This document shows positions 6,708-13,635 of a stretch of DNA of 13,635 nucleotides, piece by piece. The stretch is taken from contig DASRJH010000034.1 in assembly GCA_035649575.1 (NCBI GenBank), positions 1-13,635 on the forward strand, read 5' to 3'. Made by a program: the position numbers and the translations under genes. Below the pieces are notes generated by a model, which saw only the letters and a list, made by a program, of their open reading frames with translations, did no database searches and was not told the origin of the DNA. Numbering within the stretch: the first letter of the stretch is position 1; the number at the start of each line of letters is the position of its first letter. Source of the DNA: DASVAL01 sp035649575. GTDB taxonomy: Bacteria; Planctomycetota; UBA1135; UBA2386.

Positions 6708-7139
6708 TCACCTCTGCTGCACTCCGGCCCTCGCCGCGTCGCGGACCTCGTTGTCGGCGGTCTCGTGCACGTCCTCCCAGGGCAGCGCGTATTGCGTGCG
6801 GTGCGTGCCGAACGAGGCGCCGTAGTGCGTGAGCACGTCCTTCTCGTCGAAGAACAACCAGAGCCGGTCGCTGCGTGTGTCCTGGTTGCCGAAGTTGACG
6901 ACGATGAGGGCCAGGAACGTGCTCTTCGTCGACGCCGCGTCGTAGCGGTAGGCCGTGCGTCTCGCGAGTTGCACGACGTCGCTCGGCGCCCCGAGCCGCT
7001 CGACGACTTCACGCGCGGTCGTCGTTCCGGGCACGAACCCGCGGATCGTCACCGCGTCCAGCGGATCGTTCGTGTCCTGGCGGCCGAACACACAGGCGGT
7101 CAACAAGCAGCAGAGCAGCAGCAGGGCGAAGCGTGGCAT
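6708..7139 (-). CDS. Small lipoprotein, first of a tandem pair with SmpA/BamE-like pattern
   Basis: The 143-residue product has a clear lipoprotein signal, MPRFALLLLCCLLTAC, with lipobox LTAC (C16). The mature part contains IRGFVPGTTTAREVVERLG followed by APSDVV (about residues 32-56) and then RTAYRYDA (about 60-67). This is the turn-helix-LGxP-strand order typical of BamE/SmpA-like envelope lipoproteins. Later segments (FLALIVVNFGN, DRLWLFFDEKDVLTHYG) look like further beta strands. True BamE belongs to the outer-membrane barrel assembly complex, but the likeness here is only of pattern and I do not claim that role. The ATG has CGGAG nine bases upstream, a reasonable ribosome site. It begins 41 bases after the thiolase stop and ends at the start region of its sister lipoprotein. 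Confidence 0.82.
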   Translation of the reverse strand: MPRFALLLLCCLLTACVFGRQDTNDPLDAVTIRGFVPGTTTAREVVERLGAPSDVVQLARRTAYRYDAASTKSTFLALIVVNFGNQDTRSDRLWLFFDEKDVLTHYGASFGTHRTQYALPWEDVHETADNEVRDAARAGVQQR

Positions 7140-7180
7140 TCGAAGTGTCTCCGGGTGCGACCAGTGAAAGGCACGCGTAG

Positions 7181-8368
7181 TCAGCGCTCGAACTCGATCG
7201 CCATGCCCATGCCACCGCTCATGCACAGCGTCGCGAGCCCCCGGCGCGCGCCGGCGCGGACCATTTCGTGCAGCAGCGTGACGACGATGCGGGCCCCCGT
7301 CGCGCCGATCGGATGGCCGAGCGCGATCGCGCCGCCGTTCACGTTGAGTCGATCGCGCGCGATCGGCAGGTCGCGCAAGCAGGCGAGCATCTGCGCCGCG
7401 AACGCTTCGTTGAGCTCGACACGTTCGTAGTCGTCGAGCCGCCGGCTCGTCTTCTGCAGCAGTTTCCGCACCGCAGGCACGGGACCGATGCCCATGATGC
7501 GAGGGGGCACGCCGGCCAAAGCAGACGCACCGAGCCACGCGAGCGGCTCGAGCCCACGGCGTTGCACCTCGCTCGCCGGCATCAGCAGCAGCGCCGAGCC
7601 GCCATCGGTGATGCCCGAACTATTCCCCGCGTGCACGGTCCCGTTCTTCTCGCGGAAGACCGGCGGCAGCTTCTGCAGATCCTCGATCGTGACGCCGGCA
7701 CGCACGTGTTCGTCCGTCGCGACGACGGTCGGCCCCTTCTTGCCCTCGATCGTCACGGGCGCGATCTCGGCCTGGAAGCGCCCGGTCTTCTGCGCTGCCT
7801 CGGCCCTCTGGTGCGATTGCAACGCGTACTCGTCCTGTTCGCGCCGGCCGATCCTGTAGTCGTCCGCGAGATACTCGGCCGTCATTCCCATCGGCTCGCC
7901 GAGGATGCCGCACGTGAAGCCGTCCTGGTAGTTGCCGTCCTTGACCTCGACATGGCCGAGCCGGAAGCCCTTGCGGAAGTCCGGCAGCAGGAACGGGATG
8001 TTCGTCATGCTCTCCATGCCGCCCGCGATCACGACCTTCCTGCCGTCGAGCGCGATCGCCGCGCGCGCGAGGTCGACGGCCTTCAGGCTGCTGCCGCACG
8101 CCTTGTTCACGGTCATCGCGACGCAGCCGTCGCCGCAGCCGGCCCTGATCGCGACCTGTCGCGCGGGGTTCGGGCCCGATCCGAGCTGCCGCGCCTGGCC
8201 CATGAAGACCTCTTCGACGTCGGTGGCCGTCACGCGGGCGCGCGCCAACACGGCCTGCACGGCCGCGGTGCCGAGCTCGACGGCCGTCAGTGCGGAGAGC
8301 CCGCCGAGGAACTTTCCGATCGGCGTGCGAGCGGCGGCAACGATGGCAATCCGTTCCATGATCCCCAT
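7181..8368 (-). CDS. Acetyl-CoA acetyltransferase / thiolase family protein
   Basis: The 395-residue product is a full-length thiolase. These enzymes join two acyl-CoAs (biosynthetic direction) or cleave 3-ketoacyl-CoA. The catalytic set is complete: nucleophile C91 in VNKACGSSLKAV, N320 in ELNEAFAAQ, H352 in GGAIALGHPIGATGAR and the acid-base C382 in LCMSGGMG. The N-terminus IVAAARTPIGKFLGGLS and the middle loop (DGFTCGILGEPMGMTAE, about 149-165) are typical of AtoB/PhaA-like acetyl-CoA acetyltransferases, which I favour over the long-chain FadA type. No reductase, dehydrogenase or polyhydroxyalkanoate gene is next to it. The start at 8368 has AGAGG six bases upstream; an in-frame ATG at 8359 (MERIAIV) is an alternative. 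It is the first gene of a minus-strand run, and its promoter must lie in the 80-base gap shared with the divergent deacetylase gene. Confidence 0.94.
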   Translation of the reverse strand: MGIMERIAIVAAARTPIGKFLGGLSALTAVELGTAAVQAVLARARVTATDVEEVFMGQARQLGSGPNPARQVAIRAGCGDGCVAMTVNKACGSSLKAVDLARAAIALDGRKVVIAGGMESMTNIPFLLPDFRKGFRLGHVEVKDGNYQDGFTCGILGEPMGMTAEYLADDYRIGRREQDEYALQSHQRAEAAQKTGRFQAEIAPVTIEGKKGPTVVATDEHVRAGVTIEDLQKLPPVFREKNGTVHAGNSSGITDGGSALLLMPASEVQRRGLEPLAWLGASALAGVPPRIMGIGPVPAVRKLLQKTSRRLDDYERVELNEAFAAQMLACLRDLPIARDRLNVNGGAIALGHPIGATGARIVVTLLHEMVRAGARRGLATLCMSGGMGMAIEFER

Positions 8369-8448
8369 GCCATACCTCTGCCAGGGCCGGTGCCGCAAGG
8401 GATCTTCGTTTCCCAAAGCCTGCCTGGTGCGCAAGATTCTCGTGAGTC

Positions 8449-9156
8449 ATGCCGAACGACGCCGCGATGCCAGCCTTGCCTCGGTTCTGGACCGACGTGC
8501 CACGCGGCCGCGTGCTCGTGTTCGCGCCGCATCCCGACGACGAGGTCGCGGGCCCCGGCGGCGTGCTCGCGCTGCACCGCCGCGCTGACGATCCCGTGCG
8601 CGTGGTCGTGACGACCGACGGCACCACGGGTGACCCCGATCGCCGCTTCGATCCGAACACCTACGCCGAGCTGCGTCGCGGCGAATCGCGCGCCGGCCTG
8701 CGCGAGGTCGGCGTCGACGACGTGCAGTTCTGGGGCTTCCCCGATGGCCACGTGCTGAGCCCTACGGACCTCGCGCTCGGCGAACGGCTCGCCACTTCCG
8801 AGGTCGAACGCTGGCGGCCCGACATCGTCTACCTGCCGTGGGAGCGCGAAGGGCATGCCGACCACCACGCCGTTCACGTCGTCGTGACGAAGGCACTCGA
8901 CAAGATGCAGTGGCGCGGGCTCGCGCTCGGCTACGAGATCTGGAACGCGATGGTGCCCGACGTCGTCGTCGACGTGACTCCGGTCATGGCCCAGAAGCGC
9001 TCGGCGATGCTGGCCCACAAGAGCCAGATCGCCTACGTGACCTACGACCACTCGCTCGCCGGCCTCAACGCCTACCGGTCGCTGATGCACCAGCGCGGCA
9101 AGGGCTATGGCGAGGCGTTCCGGCTCGTGCGCGGTTCCTGGCCCGCGGGTACCTGA
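8449..9156 (+). CDS. LmbE/PIG-L family zinc-dependent deacetylase
   Basis: The 235-residue protein has the two metal-binding blocks of the LmbE/PIG-L family: APHPDDEVAGPGG (26-38), with H28 and D30-D31, and GHADHHAVH (135-143) after the strand DIVYLPWEREG. Members remove acetyl groups from N-acetylglucosamine-type sugars, as in mycothiol, bacillithiol and GPI synthesis or antibiotic tailoring. The metal site and base are expected within these two blocks. The substrate cannot be told from sequence; no glycosyltransferase or thiol-synthesis gene is adjacent. There is no signal peptide, so it is probably cytoplasmic. The ATG at 8449 has only a weak site (GTGAG, close); an in-frame ATG 18 bases on is possible, before the core. 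It is transcribed divergently from the thiolase, and its last 52 bases overlap the converging membrane protein gene. Confidence 0.9.
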   Translation: MPNDAAMPALPRFWTDVPRGRVLVFAPHPDDEVAGPGGVLALHRRADDPVRVVVTTDGTTGDPDRRFDPNTYAELRRGESRAGLREVGVDDVQFWGFPDGHVLSPTDLALGERLATSEVERWRPDIVYLPWEREGHADHHAVHVVVTKALDKMQWRGLALGYEIWNAMVPDVVVDVTPVMAQKRSAMLAHKSQIAYVTYDHSLAGLNAYRSLMHQRGKGYGEAFRLVRGSWPAGT

Positions 9157-10370
9157 ACGGAAGGAACGGACCGCGCCAGCCAGAGGCCTGCCGCGACGAC
9201 GAGTGCTAGCGCGACGCAGGACGCGAGCACGGTCGGCCACGTGCGCAGCAGCAGCTCGTACGTGAACGACGCCGCGTTCGAGAACGACATGGGCTGGTCC
9301 TTTTCGACGCGGCCCGGCAGCAGCGACAGGATCTCGCCGCTGATGCGCGTGAACTCGGCGCCACCCTGCTGGCTCGGAACCGGGTGCAGCCACGCGTAGC
9401 TCGCGATCGACGACACGAGCAGCACGGCGAGCACGCTGCGCCCGCGCGGTCTGCACAAGAACGCGACGCTGCCGAGCACGAGCGGCAGGAACGCGAGCGC
9501 CGCAAAACGCATGACGTCGTAGGCGAGCAACATGAGCGGCAGGATGCCCGCGACGTAGAGCCACGGCCCCCACCGCCCCATGCCGAGCTCGCCACGGCGC
9601 CATGCCCACACCACGATCGCGAGCAGCGGACCGAACTCGACGAGCAGGACGAACGCCCACAGCGCCCAGAGCGCCGGCATCCCCCACGGCACCCAGAAGT
9701 TGTTCTTCATGTAGTAGAGGCTGTCGTAGGCGACGCCGGTCGCACCGACCCTCACGACGAGCCGCCACGCCGCGTAGACCGCGCAGACGCCGCCGAGCGC
9801 GAGCACCTCGCGCCTCTGCCGCCCCCCGGCCTGGCAACGCAGGTAGACGAGCCACGGCGCGAAGAAGAACACCATCTCGTGGGCCAGGGACGCGAGCAGC
9901 ACGAGGCCCCAGAACACCGCAGGCCGCGCGACGAAGTGCACGGCCAGCAGCAGCAGCAGGAACATCAACGTGTCCGAGTAACACGCCATCGGCTTGTAGA
10001 CGAGCACCGCCCCCGTCGCGGCGACCGCGGCCGTCACGAGCAACGCGTCGGCGGCCTTCGCACCACGTTGCCGGCAGAACCAGAACACCGTGGCGAGGAA
10101 GGCCCCGTTGCAGACTTGCGAGAAGACCGGCGCGCGCGGTCCGCCGAGCCCCGTGAAGTGCGCGAGCAACGGCCACAGGATGCGGTGCGGGAACGCGCCG
10201 TGCAGCCACAGCGGATCCACCGTCATCGCCTGGAAGTACTCGCCGTGGCCCTCGAACGCGACCGACGACGGCGGCTGCAGCCAGTCGGACAACCACAGCA
10301 CGATGGCCCCGACGGCGGCAGCGGCGAGCCATGAAACAAGTTGCTGGGAGCGGCGTTCTTGCTCGGCCAT
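9105..10370 (-). CDS. Polytopic membrane protein of unknown function, possibly GT-C glycosyltransferase-like
   Basis: The 421-residue product has about ten or eleven hydrophobic spans (near 11-30, 82-99, 107-125, 131-148, 150-172, 187-205, 231-257, 268-287, 288-306, 311-329 and 374-398), so it is an integral inner-membrane protein. Between the first two spans it has a loop with EGHGEYF and GAFPHRILWPLLAHFTG; a similar R-hydrophobic-hydrophobic-P-hydrophobic-hydrophobic motif occurs in uncharacterised GT-C-like bacterial membrane proteins. AHEMVFFFAPW (163-173) and YDVMRFAALAF (284-294) recur in the same kind of protein. These are my recollections of family style and no more. A long extra-membrane loop lies at 330-370, and there is a polar tail after the last span. 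No strong ribosome site is seen before the ATG. Its 3' end overlaps the convergent deacetylase gene by 52 bases, and it is divergent from the ClC gene. Confidence 0.8.
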   Translation of the reverse strand: MAEQERRSQQLVSWLAAAAVGAIVLWLSDWLQPPSSVAFEGHGEYFQAMTVDPLWLHGAFPHRILWPLLAHFTGLGGPRAPVFSQVCNGAFLATVFWFCRQRGAKAADALLVTAAVAATGAVLVYKPMACYSDTLMFLLLLLAVHFVARPAVFWGLVLLASLAHEMVFFFAPWLVYLRCQAGGRQRREVLALGGVCAVYAAWRLVVRVGATGVAYDSLYYMKNNFWVPWGMPALWALWAFVLLVEFGPLLAIVVWAWRRGELGMGRWGPWLYVAGILPLMLLAYDVMRFAALAFLPLVLGSVAFLCRPRGRSVLAVLLVSSIASYAWLHPVPSQQGGAEFTRISGEILSLLPGRVEKDQPMSFSNAASFTYELLLRTWPTVLASCVALALVVAAGLWLARSVPSVQVPAGQEPRTSRNASP

Positions 10371-10411
10371 GAGTGCGCGAGCTTACCTGCGAAGCCCGGC
10401 CCGCACGCCGG

Positions 10412-10431
10412 CTCGGTTCGTTCGATCCGAG
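10412..10431. repeat. 20-base near-palindrome in the divergent gap before the ClC gene
   Basis: CTCGGTTCGTTCGATCCGAG reads the same on both strands except at two symmetric base pairs (t-t at the sixth and the tenth positions from each end), so 16 of 20 positions are symmetric. It lies between the divergent membrane protein and ClC genes, just ahead of the start chosen for the latter. It could be an operator or a small hairpin; function is inferred from position only, and GC-rich DNA yields such repeats by chance. Confidence 0.3.
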
Positions 10432-10435
10432 TGGA

Positions 10436-12526
10436 ATGCTTGACGCGCTGCCGCGGAGGCTCCACCTTAGCGGCTACTCGATGCAGAAGCAGAAGGGCAT
10501 GCCGCTGCGTGCGTTCGCGATCTTCCTGCTCGCGGCCATCATCGGCGTCGCCGGCGGCCTGCTCGGCAGCGCGTTCCAGATCGGGCTCAACTGGATCCAG
10601 CACACGCTGACGCGCGCGGGTCCCGAGGAGAGCCTCTCGGACGCTGTGCGCAACCACCTGAACTGGTGGCAGACGCTGCTGGTCCCGACCGCGGGCGGGT
10701 TCGCGGCAGGGCTCGTGCTGCTGTTCGTGCGCGGCAGGAAGCCGCCGTTCGGCATCGCCGACCTCGTCCAGCTCGTGCAGCTGCGCAAGGGCACGATCCG
10801 CTTCCGCGAGAGCCTCGTGCAGATCGTCTCGTCCGCGTGCACGATCGGGTCCGGTGGCAGCATCGGCCGCGAAGGCGCGAACTCGCAGATCGCCGCGACG
10901 GTGGCCGCGCTGATCGCTCGCTGGGCACAACTCGGTTCGCGGCCGCGCGCGGTGCTGCTCGGCTGCGGCGTCGCCGCGGGCATGGCGACCTCCTACAACG
11001 CGCCAATCGCGGGCGCGATGTTCGTGATGGAAGCCGTGCTCGGCAACTTCGCGATGGACGTGTTCGCGCCGATCGTCGTCGCGTCCGTGCTCGCGACGAT
11101 GATCCGCTCGGAACTGCTCGGCGAGGGGGCGATCTACGCCGACAGCCTGCCCAAGGTGCTGCCCGCCCTGTCGTCGAACCTCGTGCTGACGGCGCTGCTG
11201 CTCGGCGTGATGTGCGGGTTCGGCGGGCTCGTGTTCCGCCACGCGCTCGAGTTCGGCCGCCTCGCGTTCACGCGGCTGCGCCTCAACGCGCCGCTGACGC
11301 TGGCGCTCGGCGGGCTCGCCGTCGGCGGCATCGGCGTCTTCATGCCCGAGACGTGGGGCAACGGCTTCGAAGTCATCAGGAAGTACGCCGAGGAACCGAC
11401 CGTCGCGCTGATCCTCACGCTGTTCATCTGGAAGCTCGTCGCCACGTGCGCGACGATCGGCTCGGGCGGTCTCGGCGGCATCTTCACCCCGAACCTCGTG
11501 ATCGGCGCTGCGTTCGGCGCCTTCTTCGCGTTCGGCGTGCACTGGTTCACCGGTGCGGAGACGACCGAGGCGACGAAGGTCGAGACGCAGATCTTCGCGT
11601 TCGTCGGCATGGCGGGCCTGACGGCCGCGACGATGCATGCGCCCGTCACGTCCGTCGTGCTCGTGTTCGAGCTGACGCGTCACTACGAACTCACGCTGCC
11701 GGTCATGCTCTGCAGCATCGTCGCGAGCATCACGGCGAGCCTGCTCGACGAAGACAGCTACTACACGGCCGCGATCAAGCAGAAGGGCGAGAGCCTGCCC
11801 GGCGGCCTCGAGGACATGGCGATCCGCTCCACGTTCGTGCGCGACGTGCAGCGCCGGGACGTCGTCACCGTGCGCGACACGGCCGGCTTCGCCGAGGTCA
11901 TGCAGCTGCTCGGCAACCACCGCGGCGACACGATCTACGTGCAGGACGGAATCGGCGCTCTCGTCGGGCGCATCGAGTTGCAGGACGTGAAGAACTTCCT
12001 GAACGATCCGGCCCTGACCTCGGCCGTCATCGCGGCCGACCTCACGCGACCCGCGGTGACGGCCGGCCCCGACGAGTCGATTGCCGCCGTGATGCCCCGC
12101 TTCGACGATCCCGAGCTGCGCGAGATCGCCGTCGTGACGCCGGGCAATCCGCCGCGGTTGCAGGGTCGCGTGCGCCACCAGGACGTCATCACGACGCTCG
12201 GCAGCGAAGTGCTGGGCCAGCAGCGCCGCAATACGCGTCTGTCGCTGCAGGGCGCCGACGCCGAAGACCTCAAGGTGCCCCAGGGCTACGAGCTGCGCAC
12301 GCTGCCGGTGCCCGATGCCTGGGTCGGACTCGCGGTCGATGCGCTGCCGCCCGAGAGCATGCGCGGCGTCGTCGTCATGATGGCGATGCGCAGCGAGAAC
12401 GGACGCGACGAGTACGTGGCCGGTACGCCCGATCTCGTGCTGCTCGACGGGTGGCGCGTGGTCGTGCTCGGCACCCCCGAGTCGATCGCGCGCTTGCAGC
12501 GCGACGGGGAACCCATGGAGGAGTAG
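10436..12526 (+). CDS. ClC-family anion channel or transporter with C-terminal CBS pair and TrkA_C-like domain
   Basis: The 696-residue protein has a ClC membrane core (about 25-450), a divergent CBS pair (about 463-590) and a TrkA_C-like end (about 612-684; YELRTLPVPDAWVGLAV, then LLDGWRVVVLGTPESIARL). ClC proteins move chloride or related anions, either as channels or in exchange for protons; the cytosolic domains probably bind nucleotides or other ligands and regulate it. Visible core motifs are GSIGREGANSQ (141-151) with gate glutamate E146, SYNAPIAGAMFVMEA (186-200), GSGGLGGIFTPNL (342-354) and a tyrosine near Y443 (SYYTAA), matching the pore tyrosine. Departures from E. coli ClcA by hand alignment: the internal proton glutamate (E203) is A200; the central GSGIP is PFGIA; and GREGP is GREGA. 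The start is uncertain: GTG 10373, ATG 10436, ATG 10481 and ATG 10499 are all in frame before the first helix. The secreted thioredoxin-fold gene follows 39 bases later. Confidence 0.9.
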   Translation: MLDALPRRLHLSGYSMQKQKGMPLRAFAIFLLAAIIGVAGGLLGSAFQIGLNWIQHTLTRAGPEESLSDAVRNHLNWWQTLLVPTAGGFAAGLVLLFVRGRKPPFGIADLVQLVQLRKGTIRFRESLVQIVSSACTIGSGGSIGREGANSQIAATVAALIARWAQLGSRPRAVLLGCGVAAGMATSYNAPIAGAMFVMEAVLGNFAMDVFAPIVVASVLATMIRSELLGEGAIYADSLPKVLPALSSNLVLTALLLGVMCGFGGLVFRHALEFGRLAFTRLRLNAPLTLALGGLAVGGIGVFMPETWGNGFEVIRKYAEEPTVALILTLFIWKLVATCATIGSGGLGGIFTPNLVIGAAFGAFFAFGVHWFTGAETTEATKVETQIFAFVGMAGLTAATMHAPVTSVVLVFELTRHYELTLPVMLCSIVASITASLLDEDSYYTAAIKQKGESLPGGLEDMAIRSTFVRDVQRRDVVTVRDTAGFAEVMQLLGNHRGDTIYVQDGIGALVGRIELQDVKNFLNDPALTSAVIAADLTRPAVTAGPDESIAAVMPRFDDPELREIAVVTPGNPPRLQGRVRHQDVITTLGSEVLGQQRRNTRLSLQGADAEDLKVPQGYELRTLPVPDAWVGLAVDALPPESMRGVVVMMAMRSENGRDEYVAGTPDLVLLDGWRVVVLGTPESIARLQRDGEPMEE

Positions 12527-12555
12527 GCTCCCGGCTGCCGCGGTCCAACCGCGCG

Positions 12556-12560
12556 AGGAG
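12556..12560 (+). promoter_or_regulatory. Ribosome binding site of the thioredoxin-fold/TPR gene
   Basis: AGGAG lies five bases before the ATG at 12566 and fixes that start. A small hairpin (CGCGGT-cca-ACCGCG, 12539-12553) sits directly before it in the 39-base gap after the ClC stop. Without a T-run it is not a clear terminator, so the two genes may share a transcript. Confidence 0.75.
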
Positions 12561-12565
12561 CCACC

Positions 12566-13635
12566 ATGCGCCGTGTCCTTCCGTTCGCGTTCTCTGTTCT
12601 CGTGTGCCAGTTGCCAGCGCAGGAAGCGCCTGCCGCGGTCCAGAGTCCGCCACAGGTCGTCGAACCGCTCGCGGCGACGCTGGGCCTCGCCGACCACATC
12701 CCTTGGCGCAGCGACGGCCAGGAGTACTACGAGAGGGATCCCGCGCCGAAGAAGGTCAAGGTCGACCGCCAAGCGCTCATCGACGCCGCCTGCGCCGAGG
12801 CCAAGCAGCAGGGCAAGCTCGTGCTCTGGTACGTGCACCGCATCCAGGAGAAGACGCTGCAAGGCCGGCAGATGTATCGGGCGCCCGTGCTCGACATCTA
12901 CGCGCGGCAGGTGTTGTTCGCCGATCCGGACGTCAGCGAGCTCGCTTCGAACGCATTCATCCCGGTGCGCTGCGTGATGGACCAGCAGCTCAGCGACCGC
13001 TTCGGGCTGAAGCCGCTCGCGTTCGTCGAACCCGCGGTCGTCTTCCTCGACGGCGAGGGCCAGGTCGTTCACTTCGTCGAACGCATCCGCACCTTCCACG
13101 GCCAGTGGTTCGCCGATCTCTGTGTGCGCGTGCTCGAACACGCGAAGGTGGCGCGCAAGGGCGACACGGTCGACGAGCTGCGCGCGCAGGGCATGTGGCG
13201 CGAGGCCATAGCACTCGCGAGCAAGCAGGAGCCGATGACGGCCGCCACCTGGCTCCAGGTCGCACGGCTGCAGCGGCTGCTGCGTCAGCCCGAACAGGCG
13301 CTCGACAGCGTGCGCAAGGCGCGCGCACTGGCGGCTGGGGCTGCCGCTTCGGGCGAGAACGACGCCGCGGCGTCGCGGCGACGCTCGAACCGCGAGCAGC
13401 CGCTGCTCGCGGACGCCGCATGCGAAGAGGGGCTGGTACTCTCCATGCTCGGCCGATTGCTCGATGCGCAGCCCGTGCTCGAGCAGGCCTGGCGCAGCAC
13501 GAGCGAACGCGCGGCCGAGGCCGGCTACTGGTATGCGTTGAACGCGCTGCGCCTCGGCGACGAGGTCGGCGCGATGCGGCGCTTTCTGCTCGCGGCCACG
13601 AAGGGCGGCGACACGCTGTTCGGCCGCCGCGCGCG
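12566..13635 (+). CDS. Exported thioredoxin-fold protein with TPR-like helical repeats, C-terminus cut by window edge
   Basis: The frame is open from the ATG to the window edge (356 residues plus two bases). A signal peptide (MRRVLPFAFSVLVCQLPAQ, cut near A18) predicts export; the cysteine at 14 is not in a proper lipobox. Residues about 67-193 follow the thioredoxin fold: helix DRQALIDAACAEAKQQ, strand GKLVLWYV, a helix, strand FIPVRCVM, then the cis-proline-like EPAVVFLDGEGQVVHF (155-170). The redox CxxC that should follow the first strand is absent (HRIQEKTLQG), so it is probably not an oxidoreductase and may bind or sense a partner. From about 202 the protein is helical with TPR-like units (WREAIALASK, PEQALDSVRKARALA, LLDAQPVLEQAW, ALRLGDEVGAMRRFLLAA). 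An arginine/alanine-rich linker lies near 255-275. AGGAG five bases upstream supports the start. It probably follows the ClC gene in one transcript; a functional link is not shown. Confidence 0.85.
   Translation, partial: MRRVLPFAFSVLVCQLPAQEAPAAVQSPPQVVEPLAATLGLADHIPWRSDGQEYYERDPAPKKVKVDRQALIDAACAEAKQQGKLVLWYVHRIQEKTLQGRQMYRAPVLDIYARQVLFADPDVSELASNAFIPVRCVMDQQLSDRFGLKPLAFVEPAVVFLDGEGQVVHFVERIRTFHGQWFADLCVRVLEHAKVARKGDTVDELRAQGMWREAIALASKQEPMTAATWLQVARLQRLLRQPEQALDSVRKARALAAGAAASGENDAAASRRRSNREQPLLADAACEEGLVLSMLGRLLDAQPVLEQAWRSTSERAAEAGYWYALNALRLGDEVGAMRRFLLAATKGGDTLFGRRA

Noticed and set aside
8287..10332. A 681-codon minus-strand frame spanning the deacetylase and membrane protein regions
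   Set aside because: It is out of frame with the membrane protein and antisense to the deacetylase, with no recognisable domain.
10223..13141. A 972-codon open frame on the minus strand, opposite the ClC and thioredoxin-fold genes
   Set aside because: It is full of Arg, His, Glu and Asp runs with no domain pattern and lies antisense to two well-supported genes; the long frame follows from GC-rich codon use.
1..13635. Search by eye for CRISPR repeats, tRNA genes, IS ends, phage or defence genes
   Set aside because: No regularly spaced repeats, cloverleaf-like stretches, transposases or defence-type domains were seen; the genes are mostly housekeeping or envelope genes.

Overview
The window is very GC-rich, with codons ending mostly in G or C, so long antisense open frames overlie almost every gene. 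I read 14 protein genes in it. Two of them run off the edges: a sulfatase-modifying (FGE-type) protein at the left and a thioredoxin-fold/TPR protein at the right. No rRNA, tRNA, CRISPR array, IS element or phage gene is visible. The organism is a free-living bacterium with an outer-membrane style lipoprotein and export repertoire. The mix of a secreted FGE-type protein, secreted cyclophilin and exported thioredoxin-fold/TPR protein would suit a high-GC planctomycete-like or myxobacterium-like lineage, but this is an inference from style and not a proven assignment.

Left and centre (1-8368), all on the minus strand. Read in the direction of transcription (right to left) the order is: a biosynthetic-type thiolase; two small tandem lipoproteins with a weak SmpA/BamE-like pattern; a secreted cyclophilin with an extra N-terminal domain; a GC-rich hairpin that may be a terminator; a cytoplasmic cyclophilin; an enoyl-CoA hydratase; aminodeoxychorismate synthase component I (pabB); aminodeoxychorismate lyase (pabC); an unrecognised 184-residue protein; and, after a 266-base gap, the exported FGE-type protein. 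From the cytoplasmic cyclophilin to pabC the genes touch or overlap (TGATG, stop-then-GTG, GTGA junctions), which indicates one translationally coupled operon. It carries the two chorismate-to-4-aminobenzoate steps of folate synthesis together with a foldase and a fatty-acid/CoA enzyme. No glutaminase subunit (pabA) is present in the window.

Right (8449-13635). A LmbE/PIG-L type zinc deacetylase on the plus strand converges with, and overlaps by 52 bases, a polytopic membrane protein on the minus strand. That membrane gene is divergent from a plus-strand ClC-family anion transporter with a C-terminal CBS pair and a TrkA_C-like domain. The ClC is followed after 39 bases by the partial secreted thioredoxin-fold/TPR gene, which has a strong ribosome binding site.

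I did not find a clearly new multi-gene system. The points most worth a second look are the ClC pore, where several normally conserved residues differ by hand alignment; the secreted cyclophilin, which has lost a standard active-site glutamine; the tandem lipoprotein pair; and a 15-base duplication that copies the start signal of pabB.
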